A stretch of 35,032 nt of DNA from an uncultured Pseudomonadota bacterium (GCA_902793005.1 CADBBQ010000010.1:1-35032), one strand, 5' to 3'. Numbered from the stretch's first letter, positions 16,254-24,449 are shown. Made by a program: numbers and translations. Notes: generated from the sequence alone by a model not told the origin.

Positions 16254-16502
16254 ATGTATGCTATGACAGCCAAAATACAATCGAAATATTCAGACATTGA
16301 ATTACGGCACGAGTTAAATGCCGTGTTCAAGTCTGTTTATTTTATTAATAAACGCGACAAGGTTAAAATAAACGACAGTTATTTTTTAAACTTTTATAAT
16401 CTGATGGATTATGCGCGTGCGAACAATATCGATGAAAAGGATTATATTCACAGTATTCGCGATATATTGTTGAAACACCCACAAACATATTCGGCACGAT
16501 AA
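16254..16502 (+). CDS. Small unknown protein in the rpsP operon
   Basis: The 82-residue, charged, mainly helical product (KIQSKYSDIELRHELNAVFK to DILLKHPQTYSAR) starts 2 bases after the rpsP stop and ends immediately before the next ATG, so it depends on translational coupling. No Shine-Dalgarno sequence is visible. No motif is recognised. The tight packing and lack of stop codons support a real gene. An internal ATG at the fourth codon is an alternative start. Confidence 0.6.
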   Translation: MYAMTAKIQSKYSDIELRHELNAVFKSVYFINKRDKVKINDSYFLNFYNLMDYARANNIDEKDYIHSIRDILLKHPQTYSAR

Positions 16503-16715
16503 ATGAGTAATGTAAATTGCCCGTTTGATAATCAATACTGTTCGGACAAAGACCGGCGTTTTTCTGCGTGGGCAGAAATCGTGATGACATATACGATGCC
16601 GTCAATTGTTGGCCCAAATACGTTTTCTGGGTGCCCGGATGAAAAAAATTGCCCCAGAAATCCTGCGTTTTTAACACAAAACCGGATTACCCAACGACAA
16701 AATGTACAACGATAA
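16503..16715 (+). CDS. Small cysteine-pair protein in the rpsP operon
   Basis: The 70-residue product carries two Cys pairs, CPFDNQYC near the N-terminus and CPDEKNC near residues 44-50, an arrangement that could bind a metal. Its ATG follows the previous stop directly, and its 3' end overlaps rimM by 14 bases. The CP-x-C spacing resembles CPCSLENC in the gene just before trmD. No known family is recognised. Packing in the operon favours a real gene, although the Thr/Gln/Arg-rich C-terminus within the overlap is less convincing. Confidence 0.5.
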   Translation: MSNVNCPFDNQYCSDKDRRFSAWAEIVMTYTMPSIVGPNTFSGCPDEKNCPRNPAFLTQNRITQRQNVQR

Positions 16716-17169
16716 TCAAAAAATCTTGGTCGGTAAAATTGTGGCAATGCAAGGCGTGCGTGGTGATGTACGCGTACAGACATACAGTGAAAATCCAGAG
16801 GATTTTTCAAAGTTCAAAGTGCAAAGTGCAAAGTTCAGTCCAAATGATTTCAAATTTATTCGTGTTGTGCCGAATTCAAGTGTTATTATCGCACACATCA
16901 AAGGATTTGAAGACAGAACCGCGGCCGAGGCTTTGCGTGGAACAGAGTTATTCATCGAACGCGACACCCTGCCCGCGACCGCCGACAACGAATATTACCA
17001 GGCGGATTTAATCGGGTTTAATGTTATGCAAAATGGCATAAATCTTGGCATAGTTGTCGGATTTCAAAACTATGGCGCGGGCGATATTATTGAAACAGAT
17101 GACGGCAATATGTATTCGTTTATTGGCGCAGATGTTGACTTTAATAAAAAAACCGTCACAGTAAAATAA
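16702..17169 (+). CDS. rimM: Ribosome maturation factor RimM
   Basis: RimM binds bS19 and helps assemble the 30S head. The 155-residue protein has the N-terminal RimM barrel (ILVGKIVAMQGVRGDVRVQT; IKGFEDRTAAEALRGTELFI) and the C-terminal PRC-barrel (YYQADLIGFNV; GIVVGFQNYGAGDIIET). A loop of the N-terminal barrel is encoded by a heptanucleotide repeat (FSKFKVQSAKFS) that recurs almost identically at the far end of the window. The start overlaps the preceding small gene, and no strong ribosome binding site is visible. Confidence 0.92.
   Translation: MYNDNQKILVGKIVAMQGVRGDVRVQTYSENPEDFSKFKVQSAKFSPNDFKFIRVVPNSSVIIAHIKGFEDRTAAEALRGTELFIERDTLPATADNEYYQADLIGFNVMQNGINLGIVVGFQNYGAGDIIETDDGNMYSFIGADVDFNKKTVTVK
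16807..16838 (+). repeat. Heptanucleotide repeat inside rimM
   Basis: The units CAAAGTT, CAAAGTG, CAAAGTG and CAAAGTT run in tandem and end in CAG. The 32-base stretch differs at a single position from 34949-34980. It is read in frame and translates to a loop in RimM. Confidence 0.85.
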
Positions 17170-17180
17170 GAGGTTGTTTT

Positions 17181-17414
17181 ATGTCATATAGAGATAAATT
17201 AGGAACACAAGTTGCGTTAGATACGACACCGGTGTCGTTACACTGTTATGATGCAGGCGAATGTCCTGCTGTCACAGTATTACGCAATACAATGCCGTCT
17301 GTACACATAGAAACGAATGTAGACGGAACAATAACCGCAACATGCCCAATCAGGCAATTTGCACAAGCACAAGAAACTATACGCGTCACATGTTTTGGAT
17401 GCAGATGCAGATAG
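17181..17414 (+). CDS. Small cysteine-containing protein between rimM and trmD
   Basis: The 77-residue product has Cys in SLHCYDAGECP, in ATCP, and in a C-terminal CFGCRCR, six in all, suggesting metal binding or disulfides. There is no signal peptide. GAGG lies a few bases before the ATG. It follows rimM by 11 bases and is followed closely by a second Cys-rich gene. No family recognised. Confidence 0.6.
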   Translation: MSYRDKLGTQVALDTTPVSLHCYDAGECPAVTVLRNTMPSVHIETNVDGTITATCPIRQFAQAQETIRVTCFGCRCR

Positions 17415-17425
17415 GAGTTTTAAAG

Positions 17426-17773
17426 ATGGCTTATTTGTATGTTTTTCAAGAAAAATGTCCTTGTAGTTTAGAAAATTGTGCAATCTATAAACAGACACCA
17501 ACAAGACTTAAAATAGATCCAAATACAGACAAATTCTATGTAGATCAAGTTGTTAATGAAAGTTATAGATGTAATCCGGAATATGCGGTATTAAGACCAA
17601 CCGATTTATGTCTTAACAGCGATGAAACCCTTTGCGCAAACCTTGATGAATTAAAAGCTATTTGCCAACAATGTTGTGCCAAACACCCCATTGATAAACG
17701 CGACAAATCGTTTCGTCCAGCACGAATAAAAATCGATTTAATGAATATGCACAAACCTATGAAAAAGAGATAA
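17426..17773 (+). CDS. Small cysteine-rich protein upstream of trmD
   Basis: The 115-residue product begins MAYLYVFQEKCPCSLENCAI and has about ten Cys, including CLNSDETLC and CQQCC near residues 85-90, in an otherwise hydrophilic, basic protein. The pattern suggests a zinc-ribbon-like or metal-binding fold, by inference. AGGAG precedes the start. trmD begins one base after the stop, so the two are co-translated. Base composition is more AT-rich than that of neighbouring core genes. Confidence 0.65.
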   Translation: MAYLYVFQEKCPCSLENCAIYKQTPTRLKIDPNTDKFYVDQVVNESYRCNPEYAVLRPTDLCLNSDETLCANLDELKAICQQCCAKHPIDKRDKSFRPARIKIDLMNMHKPMKKR

Positions 17774-17774
17774 A

Positions 17775-18416
17775 ATGCATTTTAATATATTGACCATTTT
17801 TCCAGAATTATTTCCAGGTACACTTGGTGCCGGGGTTGTTGGGCGCGCACGCGACAAGGGGATTTGGTCGATGGATGTTATCAACATTCGCGATTTTGCC
17901 GTAAATAATTATGGCAGTGTCGATGACGAACAATTTGGCGGGGGGGCCGGTATGGTTATGCGTGCCGATGCAATAGGTCCCGCGATTGATTCAATTAAAA
18001 ATCCTGGTAAAATCATATACTTTTCGCCACGTGGCGTTCAATTAAATCAAAAATTGGTACGCGAATTTGTGGCGGATAAAAATGCGATATATACCCTGCT
18101 CTGTGGTCGATACGAGGGGATTGACGAACGCGTTTTGGATGAGTATGACATTACCGAGGTTTCAATCGGCGATTATATTTTGTCCGGGGGCGAAATTGCC
18201 GCGCAAGTTTTTGTTGACAGTTGCGTTCGCGTGATGGATAATGTACTGCACGGTGGTGCGGATTCCACCGAAAATGAAAGTTTCGAAATCGGGGGGTTGG
18301 AATGGCCATTATATACCCGCCCGTCAGTATGGCGTGGACATAAAGTCCCAGAAGTCCTGCTGTCCGGTCACCATGGCAATATCGAACGGTGGCGGATAAA
18401 AAATGAGCATTATTAA
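17775..18416 (+). CDS. trmD: tRNA (guanine37-N1)-methyltransferase
   Basis: TrmD makes m1G37 in tRNAs reading CNN and GG-containing codons and prevents frameshifting. The SPOUT knot motifs are present: [68 protein letters not shown]; and YTRPSVWRG with [17 protein letters not shown]. At 213 residues it is shorter than the usual 230-255, having lost the end of the C-terminal helical domain. It overlaps rplS by 14 bases. Confidence 0.96.
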   Translation: MHFNILTIFPELFPGTLGAGVVGRARDKGIWSMDVINIRDFAVNNYGSVDDEQFGGGAGMVMRADAIGPAIDSIKNPGKIIYFSPRGVQLNQKLVREFVADKNAIYTLLCGRYEGIDERVLDEYDITEVSIGDYILSGGEIAAQVFVDSCVRVMDNVLHGGADSTENESFEIGGLEWPLYTRPSVWRGHKVPEVLLSGHHGNIERWRIKNEHY

Positions 18417-18792
18417 AAAAATTGAAGAAAAACAAATTGCTAAATTAAAAGGCGACAAAGTTATTCCAAACTTTAAAGCCGGGGATACGGTTCGCGTTCA
18501 TGTAAAAATTAAAGATGGCGACAAATTCCGTATTCAAATGTTCGAAGGCGTCGTTATCGCACGCGATGGTGGCGATGGCAACAACGCATCGTTCACGGTA
18601 CGTCGCGAATCTTATGGTGTGGGTGTGGAACGCAAATTCCCATTGTACACACCGGCGATTGAAAAAATCGAAAAAGTTCGTATTGGTCGTGTTCGTCGTG
18701 CAAAATTGTTCTTTTTACGCAAATTGTCTGGTAAAAAGGCACGTATTGTTGAAGATTTGGCGGCGACAAGTGCTGAAAAATCTGCAAAATAA
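18403..18792 (+). CDS. rplS: 50S ribosomal protein bL19
   Basis: bL19 sits at the 30S-50S interface. The 129-residue protein has the family motifs [50 protein letters not shown], and a basic C-terminus ([20 protein letters not shown]). It is the last gene of the operon and overlaps trmD; a terminator follows. Confidence 0.97.
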   Translation: MSIIKKIEEKQIAKLKGDKVIPNFKAGDTVRVHVKIKDGDKFRIQMFEGVVIARDGGDGNNASFTVRRESYGVGVERKFPLYTPAIEKIEKVRIGRVRRAKLFFLRKLSGKKARIVEDLAATSAEKSAK

Positions 18793-18810
18793 TTTGCGAA
18801 TAATATTTCA

Positions 18811-18836
18811 AAACCGCCTTTTGGCGGTTTTTTTGA
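18811..18836 (+). terminator. Rho-independent terminator of the rpsP-rplS operon
   Basis: AACCGCC and GGCGGTT pair around TTTT and are followed by a run of seven Ts. Confidence 0.9.
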
Positions 18837-18856
18837 TTTTTTTCTTAAAAATACCA

Positions 18857-18885
18857 TAGACATTTTTTTCACAATATTTTATAAT
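18857..18885 (+). promoter_or_regulatory. Promoter of the surface-lipoprotein/Slam operon
   Basis: TAGACA is followed after 17 bp by a perfect TATAAT. Predicted transcription starts near 18892, giving a leader of roughly 250 nt before the first lipoprotein. Confidence 0.65.
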
Positions 18886-18897
18886 TGTATTGAATCC

Positions 18898-19108
18898 AAG
18901 AAATTGGGTTTGGGCTGTGGTGGCCCGTCTTGTTCGGTGCGAAAGCGTCGTTAATTTTGATATTCCGGTGTTTTTGCACCGTTATTAATCCTGACTGCTG
19001 TGAAAAAACAATGGTCGGGGGGCTGACGGTTATACAACAGGGGCAACCCGAAAACCGCAGAATCAATAACAAGATGGTTACCAACGCCCCGACCACCAAT
19101 TTCTTGAC
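18898..19108 (+). ncRNA. Long structured RNA leader, unknown family
   Basis: The ends pair perfectly: CAAGAAATTGG at the left with CCAATTTCTTG at the right (11 bp), closing the whole element. Inside are GGGC/GCCC; GGTGC-GAAA-GCGTC; a hairpin CGGTG/CACCG extended by TTAAT/ATTAA; and a large arm GGTCGGGG/CCCCGACC. That arm holds CGGTT/AACCG and a GGG-GCAA-CCC stem with a GNRA-type loop. No terminator follows, and the AAAGGGGA ribosome binding site of the lipoprotein lies ~20 nt downstream, so a cis-acting leader is more likely than a free sRNA. It does not match riboswitches I know. Pairings were found by eye. Confidence 0.6.
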
Positions 19109-19139
19109 CGTTTGATATTTTTATAAAGGGGAATTTTAA

Positions 19140-20450
19140 ATGAAAAAATGTTTTATTCTGACATCCGTATTGGCATTGGCGGCGTGCAGCGGCGGTTCCG
19201 GTGGCGGCGGTGCGCCAGGCGTTTCCGGCGGGCAATTGTCTGGCGCGGAAAATTTTATACGATCAGGGCAAACCACTATTGGAAATGTGGAAATTAATAA
19301 CGATGTCACAAGTATGGCAAGCGCGATTGTTGTCGCAAAGGATGGTTCCAGTTCCGCGATACGATCTGCGACCAAGAGTTTTAACGGTAAAGAATATGAC
19401 ATCTATGATTTAAGTGATGTTAAATTTAATGCCACAGACGAAGGTTTTGGGTTGCCAATGCAATTTATCGTTGGTGACGACAAAGTAATAAGACAATTGG
19501 CGATACAGGATAATGAATCTATTGTGCAAGGCAATAAGATATACATTGAATATGATGACGAAAATTATATATTAAGCGGAACAAAATTATTATCAAAATT
19601 GAACGAGCCTGGTTATGAAATCCTGGACAGTGGCTCTGGTCCCAATATTTATTACAATGGAAATCTGTATGTGGGCGACGATCTGGAAATTGCGAATAAT
19701 AACATATACCGGGTACTGAACACCGTGCCAGACGGCATGCTTGTAGAAAATGACAAGATTTATACCGAGTATACTGGCGATCATCGTATTATCAAAAACA
19801 ACGAAGTGTACGAATTATATGATTTGGATTCTGGGTACACATTTAAATCAGAAGATGGGGATATAAACTTAACCTATGCGTCACATGGCAAGGATATGAA
19901 ATTAAAATATTCTGATTTTGGATTCTATCAATTTTCTGCAAATAACGATGTTGACAGGCCGGTTCCGTTTATTGGTGGGTATGACGATGTCAAAAAAATT
20001 GAATCTGATGAATTGCCCACATCAGAAACCACATTTACCGGTAACGCAATCGCATCGGTGATATCGATATTGGGTGGCGAAAATAGTGGCACCGTTTACG
20101 ATCCCCAGAATAATGGCGGTTTTATTAATGGCTCTGCCGAACTAAAATTCACAAAGGACAGTGAAAATTTAACAGCCCGTTTTGAAGATTGGTATGATGT
20201 CTCGTATAATAATGGAAATTTGTCTTTTGACGGGACAAACAAAACCATTCCTGACGCATACAAATTATTTTCAAATGCATCTGACAGTGAAACCAATTCC
20301 AAAATTCAGTACTATGGTGATAACGGAACTCCATCCGAAGCGGTTGGTTTAATTCAATATCGCCAGTGCGCCAATGGCACGTGTGACAATGATTATGATA
20401 CACATCAGGAAATTCGTATGAATTTAAGTTTTGGTGCCAAGGCACAATAA
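19140..20450 (+). CDS. Surface lipoprotein candidate with TbpB-like barrel
   Basis: The lipoprotein signal peptide has lipobox LAAC (Cys16), followed by a Gly/Ser-rich flexible tether typical of surface-exposed lipoproteins. The 436-residue protein has a variable, beta-rich middle and a C-terminal domain, about residues 255-436, of the transferrin-binding-protein-B barrel type: YSDFGFYQF, GGYDD, TTFTGNAIASVIS, GSAELKFT, LTARFEDWYDV, and a last strand IRMNLSFGAKA. The neighbouring Slam-like gene is the expected export partner. TbpB-type barrels often bind host metalloproteins, but there is no ligand evidence here. The gene shares its signal-peptide sequence and C-terminal motifs with the next gene. 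Confidence 0.82.
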   Translation: MKKCFILTSVLALAACSGGSGGGGAPGVSGGQLSGAENFIRSGQTTIGNVEINNDVTSMASAIVVAKDGSSSAIRSATKSFNGKEYDIYDLSDVKFNATDEGFGLPMQFIVGDDKVIRQLAIQDNESIVQGNKIYIEYDDENYILSGTKLLSKLNEPGYEILDSGSGPNIYYNGNLYVGDDLEIANNNIYRVLNTVPDGMLVENDKIYTEYTGDHRIIKNNEVYELYDLDSGYTFKSEDGDINLTYASHGKDMKLKYSDFGFYQFSANNDVDRPVPFIGGYDDVKKIESDELPTSETTFTGNAIASVISILGGENSGTVYDPQNNGGFINGSAELKFTKDSENLTARFEDWYDVSYNNGNLSFDGTNKTIPDAYKLFSNASDSETNSKIQYYGDNGTPSEAVGLIQYRQCANGTCDNDYDTHQEIRMNLSFGAKAQ

Positions 20451-20471
20451 ATAATAACAAAAGGATTTCAA

Positions 20472-22193
20472 ATGAAAAAAATTGCAATTTTAACATCTGT
20501 GTTGGCTTTAGCGGCGTGCAGCGGTGGTTCCGGCGGTGGTTTTGCGCCAAATAATATTGTCAGGGCCAGCGAAACAGATATACGTAATTCAAATCTGGAA
20601 GTGACTGCAATGGTTGATAATGAAACACAACGAACCGTGTATTTGCAAAATGCATTGGGTGATGATTATGATACATACGCACAAGAATTGGATAACACAT
20701 CACAACAAAATAACACACGACAATCAACCATACGTTCCGCTACTAATGGTTTTACCCCAAGCCCATTAACTTGCCGTGGCAAAGGGACATGTAATCAGTT
20801 GATTTTGGATGAAATGTACCGGGTGTTAGTGACAGAAATAGACAACTGGGAAAATGTATCTGAAAACGATATTATTCGGGCATTACGCGTTGCAGGGTAT
20901 AAACACGAGATAGCAACCCATAACGATGATATAAGACAATGGTTTCGTGACAATAAAGAAAGCATAAGACAACAGGCCGAAAATGTGGCAAACGCAATAG
21001 GCGATTTGCATCAATTTGATTTGAGCCAGGCTGAATTTTATTCTGATGAAGATATTTTGAAGATAAATTTAGACAATACTGGAAAAATAGAATCAATAAA
21101 TATAGATTCCAATACTGATTCTGCTGTAAACAGACTTTCAATTAATGCTGTTCGTGATAACAATAGTGTATTTAATACAGACGAAACAATATATTATTAC
21201 ACTTTATTGCATGCCGGTAATGACGCGTATAACTCGTTAATTCAGCAATCTGATGACGGATACACGATTGAAGTTGTGTCAAAAACACCGCTAACATTAA
21301 ATCAATTAAAGGCAAAATTATTGGCACGTCTGGACGAGATAAAAGATAATGATGATATGTTCGCGGTATTTGGGTTTAATCCAGACAACCATACAGAGGC
21401 TGAAACACAAAATTTTAGAAATGATTTTGTGAGCCTGACGACGGACAAGATAAATGGACTGTCATCATTAGACGATCAACATATCAGAGTAGAAAACGAT
21501 GATATGATCGGAGCAATAGATTTAGAAACTTTTGGTAACCAAGTTGGTTTGGCGTATTCTGATTTTGGTTTTATGAAATTCTTTGATCCTGATAATCCAC
21601 AAAATGCCGAAAGAGCGGTATTATACGGCGGTTATAATGATTATAAACGTGATATAACCAACGCAAATCAAAGAATGGTGTTTTCAGGAAAAGCTGCCGG
21701 TTTGGTTTCGTATAGTGACGGCGTATTAAATGACACGAGAGGTCAACAAGGTCCAATTACTCAGGGAACCCAGGTAATATCTGGGGATGCAGAATTTGTG
21801 TTTGATCCATCTGGTATATCTGGTCCAACAGAAACATTAACTGCAAACTTTAGTAATTGGTATGATGTTGAAATTACAAAAACTGGTAATACAGCAAGCG
21901 CGGTATTCAGCGATGCAACCAATAAAATAAATGATAATAATTTCAAGTTCTTTGATATGAATGGGACAACAGGACAATTAGAATATAAAGACACTAATAC
22001 CGTAAACAATATGTTGGTAGATACTATTTTGGATTCACAAACTTCTTTTGTGACAGGTCATCACAGTGGGGCTATGGATTTGAATTATTATGGTTATACA
22101 GATTCTGGTATCAGCGAGGTTAGTGGCCAGGTTAATTATGGTGAGAGTTTTCCATATTATTCAAATGGTATAGATGGTTCAACTGATCGTTGA
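20472..22193 (+). CDS. Second surface lipoprotein candidate, interrupted by in-frame TGA
   Basis: This is a paralogue of the gene before it: nearly the same signal peptide (ILTSVLALAACSGGSGGG), a longer and different helical/beta middle (573 residues), and the same C-terminal barrel motifs (YSDFGFMKFF, GGYNDYK, MVFSGKAAGLVS, GDAEFVF, LTANFSNWYDV). The reading frame hits TGA after IDGSTDR. It then stays open for 26 more codons, to a TGA at 22272-22274, encoding RSINVTFGFGGLNTFEPQ and more, which matches the last strand of the paralogue. The stop is therefore a nonsense mutation, a read-through site (TGA followed by C) or a sequence error. AAAGGA precedes the start. Confidence 0.8.
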   Translation: MKKIAILTSVLALAACSGGSGGGFAPNNIVRASETDIRNSNLEVTAMVDNETQRTVYLQNALGDDYDTYAQELDNTSQQNNTRQSTIRSATNGFTPSPLTCRGKGTCNQLILDEMYRVLVTEIDNWENVSENDIIRALRVAGYKHEIATHNDDIRQWFRDNKESIRQQAENVANAIGDLHQFDLSQAEFYSDEDILKINLDNTGKIESINIDSNTDSAVNRLSINAVRDNNSVFNTDETIYYYTLLHAGNDAYNSLIQQSDDGYTIEVVSKTPLTLNQLKAKLLARLDEIKDNDDMFAVFGFNPDNHTEAETQNFRNDFVSLTTDKINGLSSLDDQHIRVENDDMIGAIDLETFGNQVGLAYSDFGFMKFFDPDNPQNAERAVLYGGYNDYKRDITNANQRMVFSGKAAGLVSYSDGVLNDTRGQQGPITQGTQVISGDAEFVFDPSGISGPTETLTANFSNWYDVEITKTGNTASAVFSDATNKINDNNFKFFDMNGTTGQLEYKDTNTVNNMLVDTILDSQTSFVTGHHSGAMDLNYYGYTDSGISEVSGQVNYGESFPYYSNGIDGSTDR

Positions 22194-22317
22194 CGTTCGA
22201 TTAATGTGACATTTGGATTTGGGGGACTCAATACATTTGAACCACAAACACAGCCACAGAATACTGGAAACTGACACACAAAAAACAAACATTTCTTTTG
22301 GTACTAAGAGAAATTAA

Positions 22318-23676
22318 TTGAAAAAACATCTGTTGCTTTTAGTGTTGATATTTCTGCCGGCGATTGCGTCGGCAGAGGTGTCTGTGGCAAAAACAAATAA
22401 TAAAAAAACCGAAATCACCCTGTCTGCGCTGGATGCGGTTAAAATGGCGGGCGCAATGGTTGAACGGGGTGATTTTGATAATGCCGAAGTAATTTTAACA
22501 AAACTGCCCAAATTATCGCGTGTGGAATTGGAAATTGAACGGTGGTTTTTGTTGGGGCAAATTTCTGCGCGGCGTGGGGATTATGATACTGCGATTAAAA
22601 TTTTTCGTAAAATTTTGGATGACCAACCAGATTTGGCGCGCATTCGTTTTGAATTGGCAATTTGTTATATGAAAACTGGGCATTGGTATCGGGCGGATTA
22701 TCATTTGCGTTTGGCTATGGCCGGGGACAATTTGCCGGAAAACGTGCGCAAAATGATGTCTTATTATCGATATATCGTGCGTCAGAATAAAAATTGGAAT
22801 GTGTGGTTTAATTTTGGTGCGGCACCTGATAATAATGTCAATCAGGCAACCGGAGGGCAAGAGTGCGTGAACACTATATTCGGGCCAATGTGTCGTGAAT
22901 TGTTGGCGCCGGAATCTGCAGTGGGATTTAATTTTGTCCTGGGTGGAAATTACGAATTCAAATTTGGCGAACATTGGCGTTGGAAGACGGACGCCAATAT
23001 TTACACCAATACTTACAACAAACATAAATTTGACGATTTGTATTTATCTGCGTCAACTGGGCCACGTTATGTGTGGAATAATGGCGATATATGGTTGGCG
23101 TCTGTGGCGGCGCGACGTTGGTATGGATGGGAAAAATACAGTTGGTCGCTGGGCGGAAAGTTGGATACAAATTATGATTTTACCAGAAAATTATCAGGCG
23201 GATTGTCTTTGCGTGTGTTAAACAATAAATATGACGAATACGGTCCGTGGATGGATGGACAGACATATTCTGCAAATGGCCGGGTGTCATATTCACTGGA
23301 CGCGACAAAGTATATAGTATTGCGCGGTGGTATTGACCGGGATACGGCACGCGACGATATTTATGCAAACTGGCGCCCTAATGTTGGCGTTGGGTTTGGT
23401 GTGGCCCTGCCCTATGGATTTGATATTTATGCCGAACCATCGTTTTATTGGACCAATTATGATGGCGAACGGTGGGTTGTTGATGAAGGGATTTTTACAA
23501 AAAAGAAGGCCAAAGATTTTAATCAACGGTATTCTGTGTCTTTGTCTAATCACAAGTTTGATATTTGGGGATTTGTTCCGACGCTAACTGTATCTTATAC
23601 CAAACGCAATTCAAATATTTGGCAACGCGAATACGATAAATGGACAACAGAATTTACTTTTCAACAACGTTTTTAA
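22318..23676 (+). CDS. Slam-type surface lipoprotein assembly modifier (outer-membrane translocator)
   Basis: Slam proteins move lipoproteins across the outer membrane to the cell surface. The 452-residue protein begins with a signal peptide (MKKHLLLLVLIFLPAIASA). TPR-like helical repeats follow, about residues 30-150 (AMVERGDFDNAEVILTKLP; GQISARRGDYDTAIKIFRKI; RIRFELAICYMKTGHWYRAD). The Slam junction motif NFGAAPDNNVNQAT comes next, then a beta barrel rich in alternating Trp/Tyr strands, ending in the typical terminal Phe (FTFQQRF). The start is TTG, as no suitable ATG precedes the signal peptide; AGAGAA lies upstream. It is the third gene of the lipoprotein operon, so its likely cargo is encoded directly upstream. 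Confidence 0.85.
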   Translation: MKKHLLLLVLIFLPAIASAEVSVAKTNNKKTEITLSALDAVKMAGAMVERGDFDNAEVILTKLPKLSRVELEIERWFLLGQISARRGDYDTAIKIFRKILDDQPDLARIRFELAICYMKTGHWYRADYHLRLAMAGDNLPENVRKMMSYYRYIVRQNKNWNVWFNFGAAPDNNVNQATGGQECVNTIFGPMCRELLAPESAVGFNFVLGGNYEFKFGEHWRWKTDANIYTNTYNKHKFDDLYLSASTGPRYVWNNGDIWLASVAARRWYGWEKYSWSLGGKLDTNYDFTRKLSGGLSLRVLNNKYDEYGPWMDGQTYSANGRVSYSLDATKYIVLRGGIDRDTARDDIYANWRPNVGVGFGVALPYGFDIYAEPSFYWTNYDGERWVVDEGIFTKKKAKDFNQRYSVSLSNHKFDIWGFVPTLTVSYTKRNSNIWQREYDKWTTEFTFQQRF

Positions 23677-23702
23677 ATACCGTGTTATCAAAATTTAATA
23701 AT

Positions 23703-23731
23703 TTGACTTGTGGGCAATATAAATGTATCAT
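23703..23731 (+). promoter_or_regulatory. Predicted promoter of the DUF2155 gene (leaderless)
   Basis: TTGACT and TATCAT are separated by 17 bp and the -10 ends 7 bp before the ATG, so the transcript would begin at the start codon. Confidence 0.5.
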
Positions 23732-23738
23732 TGTTGGT

Positions 23739-24101
23739 ATGAAACATTTATCTGGATTTTTTGTATTGTTTGCATTATTGTGCGGAATTATCGCGCAACC
23801 TGCGAACGCGTATATTGACCATAATACCGCCGTGTTGCGCGTTTTAAACAAGGCCGCCGGTAAAACACAAACTGTGCGTGCGTCCGTTGGTGAAGAATTT
23901 AAATTCGATAAATTAAACATTTTTGTGCGCGCTTGCAAGCAATCTGACCCATTTGACGCGGAAAACCATTTCGCTTTTGTTGAGATTTTTAATTCAACAT
24001 CTGACCAGATTTATGGCGGTTGGATGAATAAAAACGAACCTGGGCAAAATCCAATGGAAAGTCCGGATTGGGATATTTGGTTAATTGGGTGTGAAAATTA
24101 A
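23739..24101 (+). CDS. DUF2155-family exported protein
   Basis: The 120-residue protein has a signal peptide (MKHLSGFFVLFALLCGIIAQ, ending PANA). The DUF2155 core found mainly in Alphaproteobacteria follows: AVLRVLNKAAGKTQTV, VGEEFKFDKLNIFVRACKQS, FAFVEIF, YGGWMNKNEPGQNPMESPDW, and a terminal WLIGCEN. The two mature Cys residues are the family pair and could form a disulfide. Function is not established for the family; a periplasmic location is predicted. The chosen start matches the signal peptide and the leaderless promoter; a longer reading to 23640 overlaps the Slam gene. Confidence 0.88.
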   Translation: MKHLSGFFVLFALLCGIIAQPANAYIDHNTAVLRVLNKAAGKTQTVRASVGEEFKFDKLNIFVRACKQSDPFDAENHFAFVEIFNSTSDQIYGGWMNKNEPGQNPMESPDWDIWLIGCEN

Positions 24102-24116
24102 AAATGGGGGGATGAT

Positions 24117-24449
24117 ATGAAAAAGGTATTTAATAAAACCACAAATTTTTTTAAAAAAAATTTTAAACTGATTATCGGTGTCGCGGTGTTGGTTTTGGTG
24201 ATCATTATTTTTTTCACCATACAATATAAAACAACCAGTTTGGAAAATACAAATCTGCAAAAATGGACAGAAAGTTCTGTTGAGGCAAAAATGTCCACAG
24301 TTCAAATTTTGACAGATAATTCCAAGGATTCTGAATTAATTATGCAATGTGTTGATAAAATGTCCACGTTTAATGATTCTGGGGAATTTGCGGTGCGTGA
24401 CGCGATAAAGTTATGCAATATGGGCATTCAATTACGGGAAAACAACTAG
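24117..24449 (+). CDS. Small single-pass membrane protein, unknown
   Basis: The 110-residue product has a basic N-terminus, one membrane helix (LIIGVAVLVLVIIIFFTIQY), and a C-terminal ~70-residue domain with two Cys (IMQCVDKM; IKLCNMG). GGGGGAT precedes the start. It sits 15 bases after the DUF2155 gene and 2 bases before tsaD, so it is part of that transcript. No family recognised. Confidence 0.65.
   Translation: MKKVFNKTTNFFKKNFKLIIGVAVLVLVIIIFFTIQYKTTSLENTNLQKWTESSVEAKMSTVQILTDNSKDSELIMQCVDKMSTFNDSGEFAVRDAIKLCNMGIQLRENN

Noticed and set aside
16807-16838. CRISPR-like repeat
   Set aside because: The repeats are short tandem heptads without spacers, and no cas genes are present.
18898-19108. 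tmRNA, 6S RNA or RNase P RNA
   Set aside because: None of the conserved motifs of these RNAs is present, and the element lies directly upstream of a coding gene with no terminator between.
18951-19235. ORFs on both strands across the leader at 18898-19108
   Set aside because: Neither has a ribosome binding site or protein-like composition; the paired RNA arms explain the region better.
22191-22193. UGA recoded as a sense codon genome-wide
   Set aside because: Several other genes in the window end normally at TGA, including overlapping ATGA junctions.
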